Source: Candidatus Marimicrobium litorale
Lineage (GTDB): Bacteria; Pseudomonadota; Gammaproteobacteria; Pseudomonadales; Halieaceae
Assembly: GCF_026262645.1 (NCBI RefSeq)
Contig: NZ_SHNO01000001.1
Location: 558,001-622,000 of the forward strand
Direction of reading: 5' to 3'
DNA: 64,000 bases
Position numbers and translations under genes: made by a program. This document shows, piece after piece, positions 44,915 through 55,021 of this stretch (positions within the stretch are counted from its first letter, which is position 1; every line of letters begins with the position of its first letter). The notes under the pieces were generated by a model. That model had not been told where the DNA came from, did no database searches, and saw only the letters and a program-made list of their open reading frames with translations.

Positions 44915-47521
44915 TCAATAGGTCTGGTTGCCATCGACATTGGCTTGCGCGGCGGCGATACGTGCGATGGGGATGCGGAAGGGGCTACAGGAAACGTAGT
45001 CAAGGCCGATGTCATGACAGAACTGAATTGAGCGAGGATCTCCCCCGTGCTCGCCGCATATTCCATACTTTATGCCCTGTTTTTTGCTCTTGCTTTCGCT
45101 TATCGCTATTTTCATCAGTCGCCCCACGGCGCGTTGGTCGAGGGAAACAAAAGGGTCGAGGTCGATTAATTTTTCTTTCAGATACTTGGGGATAAATTTA
45201 CCCGCGTCGTCCCGTGAAAAGCCGTACGTCATCTGCGTAAGATCATTGGTGCCAAAGCTCATGAATTCGACTTCCGGTGCGAGTCTGTCCGCGCCGAGAG
45301 TTGCCCGCGGTGTCTCCATCATGGTGCCGATCTTGTAGGGAATAGAAACGGCTCTTGCACGGGCGGTCTCGTGAATACATTTATCGATAATTCGCGTGAT
45401 CAGACGAATCTCCCGAACATTGACAACCAGTGGAATCATAATCTCGGGCAGTGGGCGGTATCCTAACGCTATGGCGTCAGATGCCGCACTGATAATAGCC
45501 TTGACCTGCATCTCGTTGATTTCCGGGAATACCACCGCGAGACGGCAGCCGCGAAAACCCAGCATCGGGTTAATTTCCGACAGGTTTTCGACAATTTCAT
45601 GTATTTGCCGTGCAGGTTTGCCAATGCGTTCGGACAGTGCATTGATATCGTCGCTGCTCTGAGGCAGAAACTCGTGCAATGGCGGGTCCAGCAGCCGGAT
45701 CGTGACGGGCAAACCGTCCATGATTTTAAACAACTCCAGCATGTCGTCATGTTGGAACTGCTGCAATTGGGACAGGTAAGTGCACCGTTCTTCATCATTT
45801 TCGGCAAGAATCATGGCCCGCATGATGACAATTCGTTCCGCGTCGAAAAACATGTGCTCCGTGCGGCACAAGCCAATACCTTCCGCGCCGAGCTCTCGAG
45901 CCTTGGCTGCGTCTTCAGGTGTTTCGGCATTTGCTCTCACCCTGAGGCGTCGGTGTTTATCGGCCCAGCCCAGCAATATTTGGAAATCGTCGCTTGAGCT
46001 GGCCTCAATCTTGCCAATGTCGCCCAGCATGACTTCGCCTGATGTGCCGTCAAGCGTAATGGTATCGCCCCGCTTCAAAACGACTCCGTCGTCGGTGCTA
46101 ACGTGGCCAGCGTCACAGTCAATCGTGAGTGAGCCGCAGCCGGTGATGGCGCAGACTCCCATGCCGCGCGCAACCACTGCTGCGTGAGACGTCATGCCGC
46201 CCAGCTCCGTCAGTACGCCGGCGGCAACTTTCATGCCGTGGATGTCTTCCGGTGTTGTTTCGCGGCGCACCAGGATTACGGAGTGACCAGCGGTGTGCTC
46301 CTGCTCAGCTTCTTCAGCCGAAAATACGATTTGCCCCGTCGCGCCTCCCGGGCTCGCGGGAAGGCCGCTCGCGACGATATCGCGCTTGGCGCTTGGATCT
46401 ATCATTGGATGCAGAAATGCTTCGACGTGTTCAGGAGATACGCGCATGAGTGCCTGCGGTTCGGTGATCATACCCTCGCGCACCATGTCCACTGCAATCT
46501 TGATAGACGCCCGACCGGTGCGTTTACCGCTTCGGGTTTGTAGCATGTAGAACACACCGTCCTGTACGGTAAATTCGATATCCTGCATATCGCGATAATG
46601 TGTTTCCAGTAGCGCCTGAGTGTCGAAAAGCTGTTGATAGACTGCAGGCAATTGCTGCTCTAATGCCGATAGAGGCAGTGGCGTGCGGATGCCTGCGACA
46701 ACGTCCTCACCTGCAGCATTTGGCAGGTATTCCCCAAAAAACTGGCGATCACCTGTTGCGGGGTTCCGTGTAAAGGCAACTCCCGAGCCCGACGAATCAC
46801 CAAAGTTGCCAAAAACCATCGCCTGCACATTGACGGCTGTGCCGAGGCTCTCGTCGATATTATTCATCTCTCGGTAGACAATAGCTCGGGGTGTATGCCA
46901 AGAGCGAAACACAGCCTCCACCGCTAGCTTCAGCTGGAGGAAAGGATCCTCTGGCAGATCCACAAGGCGTTTGTAACGTTGCACAAGTTCACGCCAGTCA
47001 TCCGCCTGCATGTCGACATCATGCACTTTGCCGCGTGTTTTTTTGAATTGTTCCAGTTCCTTTTCGAACAGACCGCCCTCGACGTCCAGCACCACGTTGG
47101 CGAACATCTGGATAAACCGCCGGTAGGAATCCCAAGCGAAACGCGGGTTACCGGTCTTTTGCGCCAGGCCTTCTGTTATCTCGTCATTCAGTCCAAGATT
47201 CAGGATGGTATTCATCATGCCAGGCATCGAAACCGGTGCGCCGGAGCGGACGGAGAATAACAACGGATTTTCTGGATCGCCGAAGCGGGCGCCCATTTTT
47301 CCTTCTACCAGGTCCAGTGCGACCCGGTACTCTTGTTCCAGCAGTGTGGGTAGTTTATTGCCCGCTTGGAAATATTCGCGGCAGGTGCGGGTAGTGATGA
47401 TAAAGCCGAAGGGCACCGGCAGACCGAGGCCTGTCATCTCGCAAAGATTGGCCCCCTTACCCCCTAGTAGATCACTGTCGTCCTTGGTGCCTTCGCTGAA
47501 AAGATAAACGCGCTTTGCCAT
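44915..47521 (-). CDS. ppdK: Pyruvate, phosphate dikinase
   Basis: The 868-residue enzyme (usual length about 870-880) shows the full domain order: the N-terminal ATP-grasp start (LLGGKGANLCEMTGLGLPVPFGF), phosphorylatable His in GGMTSHAAVVARGMG, the PEP-binding TIM barrel with EGIGLCRTEHMFF, and C-terminal FGTNDLTQMTYGFSRDD and YGICGEHGGDP. It converts pyruvate, ATP and phosphate to PEP, AMP and diphosphate, and runs in either direction. The neighbouring genes do not suggest an operon. Confidence 0.97.
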   Translation of the reverse strand: MAKRVYLFSEGTKDDSDLLGGKGANLCEMTGLGLPVPFGFIITTRTCREYFQAGNKLPTLLEQEYRVALDLVEGKMGARFGDPENPLLFSVRSGAPVSMPGMMNTILNLGLNDEITEGLAQKTGNPRFAWDSYRRFIQMFANVVLDVEGGLFEKELEQFKKTRGKVHDVDMQADDWRELVQRYKRLVDLPEDPFLQLKLAVEAVFRSWHTPRAIVYREMNNIDESLGTAVNVQAMVFGNFGDSSGSGVAFTRNPATGDRQFFGEYLPNAAGEDVVAGIRTPLPLSALEQQLPAVYQQLFDTQALLETHYRDMQDIEFTVQDGVFYMLQTRSGKRTGRASIKIAVDMVREGMITEPQALMRVSPEHVEAFLHPMIDPSAKRDIVASGLPASPGGATGQIVFSAEEAEQEHTAGHSVILVRRETTPEDIHGMKVAAGVLTELGGMTSHAAVVARGMGVCAITGCGSLTIDCDAGHVSTDDGVVLKRGDTITLDGTSGEVMLGDIGKIEASSSDDFQILLGWADKHRRLRVRANAETPEDAAKARELGAEGIGLCRTEHMFFDAERIVIMRAMILAENDEERCTYLSQLQQFQHDDMLELFKIMDGLPVTIRLLDPPLHEFLPQSSDDINALSERIGKPARQIHEIVENLSEINPMLGFRGCRLAVVFPEINEMQVKAIISAASDAIALGYRPLPEIMIPLVVNVREIRLITRIIDKCIHETARARAVSIPYKIGTMMETPRATLGADRLAPEVEFMSFGTNDLTQMTYGFSRDDAGKFIPKYLKEKLIDLDPFVSLDQRAVGRLMKIAISESKSKKQGIKYGICGEHGGDPRSIQFCHDIGLDYVSCSPFRIPIARIAAAQANVDGNQTY

Positions 47522-47689
47522 TGTATGCCGCCGTAGTTATTGCACCGACACAGGAGTATAAGCTGTCACGTGACCGTGAGTCAGCGCGTAAAGCACGGAA
47601 ACGCTAGATAGTTCGCATTATGGCCTTTCGGTAGCTGCCTGTGCAGCACGCAGCATTACTTACCGTAGGGCTTGTGGCGTGGCGACCGA

Positions 47690-48574
47690 CTAGCGTTTGT
47701 CCAGTATCTCGGAGAGTTTGTCTACCTCGCACAGATCAGCCGTCGCCGGTACCATGAACAATTCCTCACAACCGGCCGCCTCAGCGTTGTCCAGGCCCTC
47801 TAATATGGAATCCTCCGAGCTGCGATGCACGGACTCCGCCATCATTGTTGCTATCTCGGGGCCGGCGATGGCGAGGTAGTCGTAAACATAGTCATAAAGC
47901 TTTTGTTGACCATCGTCGGCCAGCGTATACCAGAAACCACCCATGCGATAAGAGGGCGTGTCTCGCCCGGCTTTTTCCCAGGCCTCATCTGCCATACGAA
48001 AAGTATTCGCTAATTCGTGTTGCTCGCCGTTCCCGGACCACGCATACAATCCATCTGCCCATTTTGCACAACGTGCAATACTTTTTGGTCCCATGGCGCC
48101 GGCTAGCAGACGAGGTCCGGACGGGTCAGTGAGTGTAGGTCCGATAAAACCGCCTCCGGGAATCATTTCCTCGCCGCGCCATACCTTGCGCATTTCTTCA
48201 ACCTGTCTGTCCATTTTGCCGTAACGGCCCTTATACTGAGCTCCCACTGCCTCGTAGTCTTTTTCCCGTCCGCCGTAGCCTACGGAGACGTTTCTGACTC
48301 TGCCGCCAGAGAGTATATCGAGGGTCGCGAGTTCCTTGGCAACACGGGTCGCACTGTGCATCGGCAATACATAGAGAGTGGGCGTAATCTCGACCCGGCT
48401 GGTCGCTGCGGCTGCCGCCGAAAGCACCACGCGCATGTCAAAGGTGGGCCCGTGAATCCGTTCGCCACAGGACAGGGCGTGAAAGGGACCGCTGTCTATT
48501 GCCTGGAACCAGGCCAGATAGTCTTGGCGGGTCAGACCAGCTTTCATGTAGGGTAGGCAAATACCGATTTTCAT
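47690..48574 (-). CDS. Luciferase-like (LLM) flavin-dependent oxidoreductase
   Basis: The 294-residue TIM-barrel protein of the bacterial luciferase/F420-dependent family has MKIGICLPYMKAGLTRQDYLAW at the start, VLSAAAAATSRVEITPTLYVLPMHSATRVAKELATLD (residues 50-85), VSVGYGGREKDYEAVG, and AGAMGPKSIARCAKWADGLYAW. The cofactor may be FMN. It is divergent from a second LLM gene 193 bases away, which suggests a related pathway. Confidence 0.85.
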   Translation of the reverse strand: MKIGICLPYMKAGLTRQDYLAWFQAIDSGPFHALSCGERIHGPTFDMRVVLSAAAAATSRVEITPTLYVLPMHSATRVAKELATLDILSGGRVRNVSVGYGGREKDYEAVGAQYKGRYGKMDRQVEEMRKVWRGEEMIPGGGFIGPTLTDPSGPRLLAGAMGPKSIARCAKWADGLYAWSGNGEQHELANTFRMADEAWEKAGRDTPSYRMGGFWYTLADDGQQKLYDYVYDYLAIAGPEIATMMAESVHRSSEDSILEGLDNAEAAGCEELFMVPATADLCEVDKLSEILDKR

Positions 48575-48767
48575 AGCGCGTAGCCCGTAAATGGTGAAAA
48601 AAAGAGTGGGATGTTGTGGCTCTAGTGTATCCCATCAATCGCTCCCAGTTGTTCAGCATACTGAACTGCAACCTGATAGCCGTTCCGGAATACTCGCGTC
48701 GTTTGGTCGTTGGCATTGGGTGGTGTAAGTTGTGCGACCAGTACTGACGGAAGGGAAGAGTTTTACA

Positions 48768-49790
48768 ATGAAAATAGATGGCCCATTTTATTCGCAGCTT
48801 GGTGACGCGGCGCAGGAGGCCAGGCGCCTTGCTGCTATTGGTTATGATGGCGTTTATACCTTGGAGGGAAGCTGGGATCCCTTCTATCCCCTGGTGATCG
48901 CGTCAGAACATGCACCACAACTTGATATTGCCACGGGGATTGCCGTCGCATTTCCGCGCAACCCGATGCATCTGGCTTATCAGGCCTGGGACTTGCAAAA
49001 GTTCAGCCAGGGGAAGTTCATGCTGGGCATTGGCCCGCAGGTGAAGGCCCACATCGAAAACCGGTTTGGTCGGGAGTTTAGTCCGCCAGCGACACGCATG
49101 CGCGAGTACATACGCGCGCTCAAGGCTATCTTTGATTGCTGGCAAAACGGGACAAAGCTTGACTTCCGTGGCGATTATTACCGCCATACTCTGATGACGC
49201 CCATGTTCAACCCGGGGCCACTCGATTGTTCTGTGCCGCCAGTGTTGTTGGGTGCTCTGGGTCCGCGCATGACCGAAGTCGCGGGGGAGGCGGCTGATGG
49301 ATTGATAGTCCATCCCTTCAACAGCATGCCTTTTCTGGAAGACCATGCGCTGCCCGCTGTACAGCGAGGTCTTGAGAAATCGGGTCGTTCCAGAGAAGAT
49401 TTCCTTCTACAAATCAATGCCATTGTCATTACAGGCGAGACGGAAGCCGAGCGAGAAGCCGCCACGCAGAGCGTGAAGAGCCTGTTGGGCTTTTATGCGT
49501 CTACCCCGGCTTACCGCCCCCCGATGGATGCGATTGGCTGCGGGGATTTACAACCCGAATTAAACCGGCTGTCGAAGGAAGGCCGCTGGGACGAGCTGGG
49601 TGCACATATCGATGACAGCTTTTTAGACGCATTCACTACCCGGGGGGAGCCTGATGAAATCGCCAGTAAACTGATCGGAAAATACGGACCGTATGCGGAT
49701 CGTCTGGCGATCTATTCACCCTATGCCGCGCCCGACGCGATGTGGGCTTCGATTATCAGTGAGTTGAAATCGGCAGGCCCGGATCGTTAA
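48768..49790 (+). CDS. Luciferase-like (LLM) oxidoreductase, F420-dependent-type family
   Basis: From ATG 48768 the product is about 340 residues, preceded by GGAAGGGAAGAG. The motif IATGIAVAFPRNPMHLAYQAWDLQ and GPQVKAHIENRFGREFSPPATRMREY are typical of the MSMEG_2256-type LLM family (TIGR03617). VLLGALGPRMTEVAGEAADGLIVHPF follows. It is divergent from the LLM gene on the other strand. No F420 biosynthesis genes lie in this window, so the cofactor could be FMN. Confidence 0.87.
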   Translation: MKIDGPFYSQLGDAAQEARRLAAIGYDGVYTLEGSWDPFYPLVIASEHAPQLDIATGIAVAFPRNPMHLAYQAWDLQKFSQGKFMLGIGPQVKAHIENRFGREFSPPATRMREYIRALKAIFDCWQNGTKLDFRGDYYRHTLMTPMFNPGPLDCSVPPVLLGALGPRMTEVAGEAADGLIVHPFNSMPFLEDHALPAVQRGLEKSGRSREDFLLQINAIVITGETEAEREAATQSVKSLLGFYASTPAYRPPMDAIGCGDLQPELNRLSKEGRWDELGAHIDDSFLDAFTTRGEPDEIASKLIGKYGPYADRLAIYSPYAAPDAMWASIISELKSAGPDR

Positions 49791-49878
49791 GAGTAACGAT
49801 GTTTGACTCCACGTGGTTGATACGATCTGTTGATTGCATTCAGTCGCCACCCGATAGCGTGCAGGGTACACTCGCGAC

Positions 49879-50583
49879 GTGATGAATAACGTGCGACCTC
49901 TTTTTGCCATTGTGTGGCTGCTGTCTCTGTGCTTGGCGGCATGTAGCGACGCGCCCCGACAGCAGACAGGGCTGCAGGCGAAAAGCGACAACGCAGCCGA
50001 CTTCAGTGGTCACTGGGAGCTCGATTATGGCCAGAGCGATAATACCCAGGAACGCGTTAATGTTTTGGTGAGGGAACTGCGTCAACAAGCGGAGCGTCGG
50101 TCGCAGTCGGGACAAGGGCCGGCGGGTGGCCTTGTGATTAATGCAAACGGCTACAACAATGGCGAATCTGTATCGGGCCTGGTGCGATTGACCGATATGA
50201 TTGCTCGTACTGCATTACTGGAAATAGATCAGAACGAGGATTTTATTCGGGTGAGGCGAGAGGAGGATTCCGATCTCACCTGCGAATTTTATGATGACTC
50301 TCTGCGTCAGCTGGAAACCCCCTTTGGCAGCGAATTGTGTGGTTGGAGGGACCACCAGCTAGTGTTTCGGCTCGTGCTGCCGGGCGGGCTCGCTATTCAG
50401 CATGTGATGACAACAGGGCCCTCGAGAGCCCGCTTACAATTGACCACCACTGTGAGAACGGATCAGGTGTCCATGCCTTTTACCATTAATCGCGTTTATA
50501 ACCGGTTCCTGCCTGGTGAAAGAGGTTTTCGTTGTGAAATGACGTTAACGAGGGGAAGGGTGTGTACCACTGGCCCGCGCTAG
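49879..50583 (+). CDS. Hypothetical lipoprotein
   Basis: The 234-residue protein begins with a lipoprotein signal (LFAIVWLLSLCLAAC, Cys of the lipobox). The mature part is Gln/Arg/Asp-rich at first (SGHWELDYGQSDNTQERVN) and shows a small beta-strand-rich domain after residue 90. I recognise no family. It overlaps the next gene by 22 bases and is probably co-transcribed with it. Confidence 0.65.
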   Translation: MMNNVRPLFAIVWLLSLCLAACSDAPRQQTGLQAKSDNAADFSGHWELDYGQSDNTQERVNVLVRELRQQAERRSQSGQGPAGGLVINANGYNNGESVSGLVRLTDMIARTALLEIDQNEDFIRVRREEDSDLTCEFYDDSLRQLETPFGSELCGWRDHQLVFRLVLPGGLAIQHVMTTGPSRARLQLTTTVRTDQVSMPFTINRVYNRFLPGERGFRCEMTLTRGRVCTTGPR

Positions 50584-51629
50584 CGCACACTTTGTGCGGC
50601 TTCCTCGTTCTTTGGCTGGTCATGGGCCCGGTGAGCGCTCACGCTCAGGAGGCTTTCCTGGATGTGGGCCTGTTGGTGTTTGACCCTGGAATTCCCGCTG
50701 ACAAAGCGGCTCGCAGCAGGCTTGGTATTTTTCCTGAGATTAGAAAATCTGAGGCAAAATACATGCCTGTCGTTCTGCGGGATGTGCTGATGCAGCGGGG
50801 GGGTTGGGGTGCTGTCCGTGTTCTGCCGGAATTGATGGACTCCTCTGAGTTATTGGTGACAGGCAAAATTCTGCAGTCTGACGGCCAGCAATTGAGCTTG
50901 CAGATTCGCGCTCAGGATGCCGCAGGTGTGATATGGCTGGATGCGGTTTATGAGGGTTCAGCCACGCCGGCTGACTACACTGGATCGCTACAAAGGGATC
51001 CCTTTGTTCAGGTCTATGAGAACATTGCGTCAGATTTACTACAGGCCAGAGAGCGTCTGGGCGCGGCCCGTACCTCAACAATCCGTGAGATTGCGCTGCT
51101 ACGCTATGCCTCGGCGCTGGCTCCAGAGGTATTTAGTGAATACCTTGCAGTAGGCGAATCCGCTGAGTACACGCTGCAGAGACTGCCCGCGCGCGGTGAC
51201 CCCATGCTTGAACGCATTGTTCGCTTGCGAGAGCAGGAATACCGGTTTATCGACACCGTGGATGAGCAATACGTCAATCTCAGTGATGCGATTGCGCCAG
51301 CCTACCTTCTCTGGCGTCAGTACAGTGCAGAACAAGCGGTGTTTGTTGGTGACTTTGAAGACCGGGTGCTCGGTCGAGAGAGTCGTGGTCGGCCGGGTTC
51401 ATTCACTGCTCTTGAGCAAACCTACAACACCTACCGCTTGTCGAGGATTCATGCTCAGGACCTCGACGAACTGGCCCTGGGGTTTAATAATGAGGTCTTA
51501 CCCACGAGCTTGGATATCAGTGGTACCGTTTATAAACTCAGCGGAACGCTGGAAAACCAGTACGGTGAATGGCGAGACATACTGCAACAGATATTTGTGT
51601 TGGAGACAGGCTTAACGCCGAGCCCTTGA
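50562..51629 (+). CDS. Hypothetical exported protein
   Basis: The 355-residue product starts from GTG 50562, supported by AGGGGAAGGGT just upstream, and overlaps the preceding lipoprotein gene by 22 bases. It has a signal peptide (TLCGFLVLWLVMGPVSAHA). The mature protein starts LDVGLLVFDPGIP and later has a predicted helical region rich in Arg/Glu (LRYASALAPEVFSEYL, YRLSRIHAQDLDELALGFN). I recognise no domain. Adjacency suggests that the two exported proteins work in the same process in the envelope. Confidence 0.65.
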   Translation: MYHWPALAHTLCGFLVLWLVMGPVSAHAQEAFLDVGLLVFDPGIPADKAARSRLGIFPEIRKSEAKYMPVVLRDVLMQRGGWGAVRVLPELMDSSELLVTGKILQSDGQQLSLQIRAQDAAGVIWLDAVYEGSATPADYTGSLQRDPFVQVYENIASDLLQARERLGAARTSTIREIALLRYASALAPEVFSEYLAVGESAEYTLQRLPARGDPMLERIVRLREQEYRFIDTVDEQYVNLSDAIAPAYLLWRQYSAEQAVFVGDFEDRVLGRESRGRPGSFTALEQTYNTYRLSRIHAQDLDELALGFNNEVLPTSLDISGTVYKLSGTLENQYGEWRDILQQIFVLETGLTPSP

Positions 51630-51648
51630 ATTCTGCTATCCTGCGACT

Positions 51649-52449
51649 ATGGCTGAGGAAGATAACGATAAGGAAACGCTGCTGGAGTCACTGATAAAAG
51701 TCAGTGAACAGATTGCCGGCGGCACGGTAGATTTCGCACGAAATACAGCCACATTGACCGCGATGTTTGGCGAGACCTGGTTGCGTAATACGCTGCTCAG
51801 CAAGTTGGAGCCTGAGCGCCTGGAGGCTATGGCTGACGCGGGTCATTTTTTGCAGGATGCCCGTGAGACGGCCGGCATGTCGATCGTCGATCTCGCAAAC
51901 AGCCTTGGTCTTTCGGATCGGTCTTTACTGGAAGATGTCGAGCGCGGCGAAACCATGATGCCGCTGGAGTTGATGTTGCGTAGTGCGGCACTGCTGGCAC
52001 GGCACGATCCTATTCCCTTCCTTGTCAAATTCATGCGAACGTACAACCCCGCCATGGAAAAGGCGTTGGAGCAATGGGGTGTCATGGCCCTGCCGCGGCA
52101 GTATGAACGTGAGCGCCGTTTCGTCAATCTAATGCGACAGCATGATGTCATCAGGGAGCTGGGCGACGAGGAGTTCGATCGATATATACACTACATGGAG
52201 AGTTCCAGTAACCTCGTGCTGGAGGTAATGGATAACGAGAAACAGGTGGCATTGCTTGCGCTGTCTCGCTTGGAATCCAGTAGCGCAAAGCGCGCGGTAA
52301 AATCCACAACCACGCCTGTCAAGAAGCCCCCTGCCAAAACGAAAGGCAAGCCCCCTTCGCGCACCAAAACAGGCTCTCGTCGCTCTTCTTCAGCGAAGAA
52401 AAAATCATCTACCTCCACCAAACGGCAGGACGGCAGGACGCGAACCTGA
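51649..52449 (+). CDS. HTH (XRE-like) DNA-binding protein with a basic tail
   Basis: The 266-residue protein has a Cro/C1-type helix-turn-helix at about residues 65-115 (GHFLQDARETAGMSIVDLANSLGLSDRSLLEDVERGETMM). A helical middle section follows (RYIHYMESSSNLVLEV). The last 55 residues are a Lys/Ser/Thr/Pro-rich basic tail (KPPAKTKGKPPSRTKTGSRRSSSAKKK), histone-H1-like, which would bind DNA nonspecifically. It lies in a run of same-strand genes 20 bases after the previous one. It may regulate its neighbours, but no operator is evident. Confidence 0.75.
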   Translation: MAEEDNDKETLLESLIKVSEQIAGGTVDFARNTATLTAMFGETWLRNTLLSKLEPERLEAMADAGHFLQDARETAGMSIVDLANSLGLSDRSLLEDVERGETMMPLELMLRSAALLARHDPIPFLVKFMRTYNPAMEKALEQWGVMALPRQYERERRFVNLMRQHDVIRELGDEEFDRYIHYMESSSNLVLEVMDNEKQVALLALSRLESSSAKRAVKSTTTPVKKPPAKTKGKPPSRTKTGSRRSSSAKKKSSTSTKRQDGRTRT

Positions 52450-52527
52450 GCGATTGCTGGCCCGATCTGCGGGTCTTTCCAATAACTTTCAGGCGAATAG
52501 TTCCAGAGACGATAGGGGGACATTGCA

Positions 52528-54705
52528 TTGTTGGATGTGAAAGACGAAAAAAACGCATGGTTTGCCACTTGCCCAAAGGGGCTGGAGTCCCTGCTGGCCC
52601 ATGAATTAAAAACTCTGGGTGCCGATAGCACCCGCGAAACGGTAGCGGGGGTCCATTTCAGTGGCCCACAAGCCGTTATGTATCGCGCCTGTCTTTGGTC
52701 GCGATTGGCGAATCGGATACTGCTGCCGCTAGCGGAAATAAATGCCGCCGATGAGGCGCTTTTTTACAAGGGTATGCTGGCGCTGGACTGGGGCAGTATA
52801 TTTACCGCAGACAAGCGGTTTGCCATTGACTTCGCGGGTCAGAACGACAGTATTCGCCACTCTCGTTTTGGCGCGCAGCGCGCCAAGGACGCTATTGTTG
52901 ACTGGTTTGTCGCGGACGCTCAGGAGCGCCCTAGCGTCGACCTCGCCCAGCCGGAAGTGCGTTTGGCCGTGCGCTTGCTGCGAAACATCGCCCATGTGTC
53001 CATCGATTTGTCCGGCGGCAGTCTGCATCGTAGGGGTTATCGCGCGCGCGCAGGCGCTGCTCCTCTAAAGGAAAATCTCGCGGCTGCCATCCTGTTGCGG
53101 GCAAACTGGCCCGGGATCGCTGCGCGGGGTGGGGCCCTGGTTGATCCCATGTGCGGCGCGGGGACTCTGTTGCTGGAGGGGGCCATGATGGCGGCGGATA
53201 TCGCCCCCGCCCTTGATCGGCCCAGTTTTGGTTTTGAGCACCTGGCTTTACATAACCGTCTTCAGTGGCAGGCAATACTTACGGATGCCCGTGGCAGGTC
53301 GGAGCGAGGCAGGGCTGCCACCCTGCCAGAGATACGCGGGTACGACTGGGATCTCGCCGTGATTCGTCAGGCTCAGGCCTGCATCGCCAGTATGGGATTG
53401 GAAAAAAGTATCCGGGTAAGTTGCAAGCCCGTGTCCAAGTTACGCAAACCGAGCCATCTTCCCCTGCCGGTTGGCTTGTTAGTGTGCAACCCGCCCTACG
53501 GTGAGCGTATCGGGGAGAAGAAACGCCTCGGTGAACTTTACTTGCAGCTGGGTCATACGATGATAGCGGAGTTTGCCGGGTGGCATGCGGCTGTGTTTAC
53601 CTCTGATCTTGAACTGGGTAAGGCGACTGGTCTGCGCAGCCACAAGCGTTATTCCTTGTTTAATGGCGCGATTCCAACCACGTTGTTGTTGTTCGATCTC
53701 AGCAACAATGAGATCCGTTCAGCGCCAAAAATCACGGATAAAGACACTGAGACGGTTGTGCTCAGCGACGGGGCGATCATGTTTGCCAATCGTGTGCGAA
53801 AGAACCGCAAACGCTTGGCGTCTTGGCTCAAACGGGAGCAGGTGGAATGTTATCGGCTCTACGACGCCGATATTCCTGAATATGCCGTCGCTGTCGATAT
53901 CTATGGCGCCTACGCGCATGTGGCAGAGTACAAGGCGCCCGCATCGGTGTCGGAAGACCTTGCTAGGCAGCGTCTGGCTGATGTGCGCAGTGCGTTGCCC
54001 GAAGTGCTGGCCATGGATGCTGCGAATATCGTTTATAAGGAGCGCAGTCGACAGCGCGGTGCGGAGCAGTATACCAAGCGAGACGACCGTCGCGATTTCA
54101 TTACGGTTCATGAAGGTCGGGCCAGTTTGCTAGTGAACCTGCACGATTATCTTGATACGGGATTATTTCTTGATCATCGGCCCTTGCGTTTGCGTGTTGC
54201 GCAGGAGGCGGCAGGAAAAGATTTCCTGAACCTGTTTTGTTATACCGGTAGCGCGACAGTGCACGCTGCGTTGGGCCAGGCGCGCAGTACCGTCAGCGTG
54301 GATCTCTCCAATACTTATCTCGACTGGTTACGGCGAAATTTTAGTCTGAACAAACTGGAGCAAAACAGCCATGAGGTTTTACGGGCTGATTGCCAAACCT
54401 GGCTGGCCGAGTCGTCGCGGCGGTTTGACATCATTCTTCTCGACCCGCCATCCTTCTCAAACTCCAAGTCGATGGACGGTAGCTTCGATGTGCAGCGTGA
54501 CCATGGAGAGCTAATACGCCTTTGTATGGCGAGGCTACGTCCCGAGGGACAATTGTATTTTTCGAATAACCGACGCAGTTTTTCGCTGGATGAGGGCGTG
54601 ACAGAAACTTACTCCTGCAGGGATATTACGCGACAAACTCTGCCGCCTGACTTTCAGCGTGGACGGAAGGCGCATCGGTGTTGGGTGCTCACACATCCCG
54701 AATGA
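52528..54705 (+). CDS. rlmKL: Bifunctional 23S rRNA methyltransferase RlmKL
   Basis: The 725-residue fusion has a THUMP domain at the start (FATCPKGLESLLAHELK), then the m2G2445 methyltransferase with DPMCGAGTLLLEGA and NPPYGERIG, and a second m7G2069 methyltransferase domain at the C-terminus with NLFCYTGSATVHAALG and LDPPSFSNSKSMD. The start is TTG 52528, chosen because GATAGGGGGA lies eight bases before it. The C-terminal half matches the RlmK/YccW type. It modifies 23S rRNA in the cytoplasm. Confidence 0.95.
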   Translation: MLDVKDEKNAWFATCPKGLESLLAHELKTLGADSTRETVAGVHFSGPQAVMYRACLWSRLANRILLPLAEINAADEALFYKGMLALDWGSIFTADKRFAIDFAGQNDSIRHSRFGAQRAKDAIVDWFVADAQERPSVDLAQPEVRLAVRLLRNIAHVSIDLSGGSLHRRGYRARAGAAPLKENLAAAILLRANWPGIAARGGALVDPMCGAGTLLLEGAMMAADIAPALDRPSFGFEHLALHNRLQWQAILTDARGRSERGRAATLPEIRGYDWDLAVIRQAQACIASMGLEKSIRVSCKPVSKLRKPSHLPLPVGLLVCNPPYGERIGEKKRLGELYLQLGHTMIAEFAGWHAAVFTSDLELGKATGLRSHKRYSLFNGAIPTTLLLFDLSNNEIRSAPKITDKDTETVVLSDGAIMFANRVRKNRKRLASWLKREQVECYRLYDADIPEYAVAVDIYGAYAHVAEYKAPASVSEDLARQRLADVRSALPEVLAMDAANIVYKERSRQRGAEQYTKRDDRRDFITVHEGRASLLVNLHDYLDTGLFLDHRPLRLRVAQEAAGKDFLNLFCYTGSATVHAALGQARSTVSVDLSNTYLDWLRRNFSLNKLEQNSHEVLRADCQTWLAESSRRFDIILLDPPSFSNSKSMDGSFDVQRDHGELIRLCMARLRPEGQLYFSNNRRSFSLDEGVTETYSCRDITRQTLPPDFQRGRKAHRCWVLTHPE

Positions 54706-55021
54706 GAGGCCCGGGAGGGACGACTAAAAAGGCGATCATTACGGGCTTTCAGCCTTTAATTTAAGGGGTTTTAAGCAGTTTTGCAGGCGGTTTACCCTGA
54801 CCGCTATCCACAAATCTCAGGCGAGACCTGCTAGGCCTATCTACTTTTTGCGGCAGGCCGATAGCGGTTTTCTGGTTTTAGCGTAACACATTGATATTTA
54901 AGCATATAGTGTGCGATTTATCGGCACCAAAGCCACATTACGGCAGACACCCTGTGCGCTGGCCGAGGCGGCTGGCGTGTGAAATGTCCCCATAGTTATC
55001 CACAAGCCGGGCTGTGGATAA
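54706..55021. other. Intergenic region rich in DnaA-box-like sequences
   Basis: These 316 bases lie between two convergent genes (rlmKL on plus, the reductase on minus). They contain a hairpin built from two inverted DnaA boxes (54994-55023), a third DnaA-like box with one mismatch (54804-54812), and a weak GGCT-AGCC hairpin followed by TTTAATTT after rlmKL (54744-54754). No coding sequence is apparent. Confidence 0.55.
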
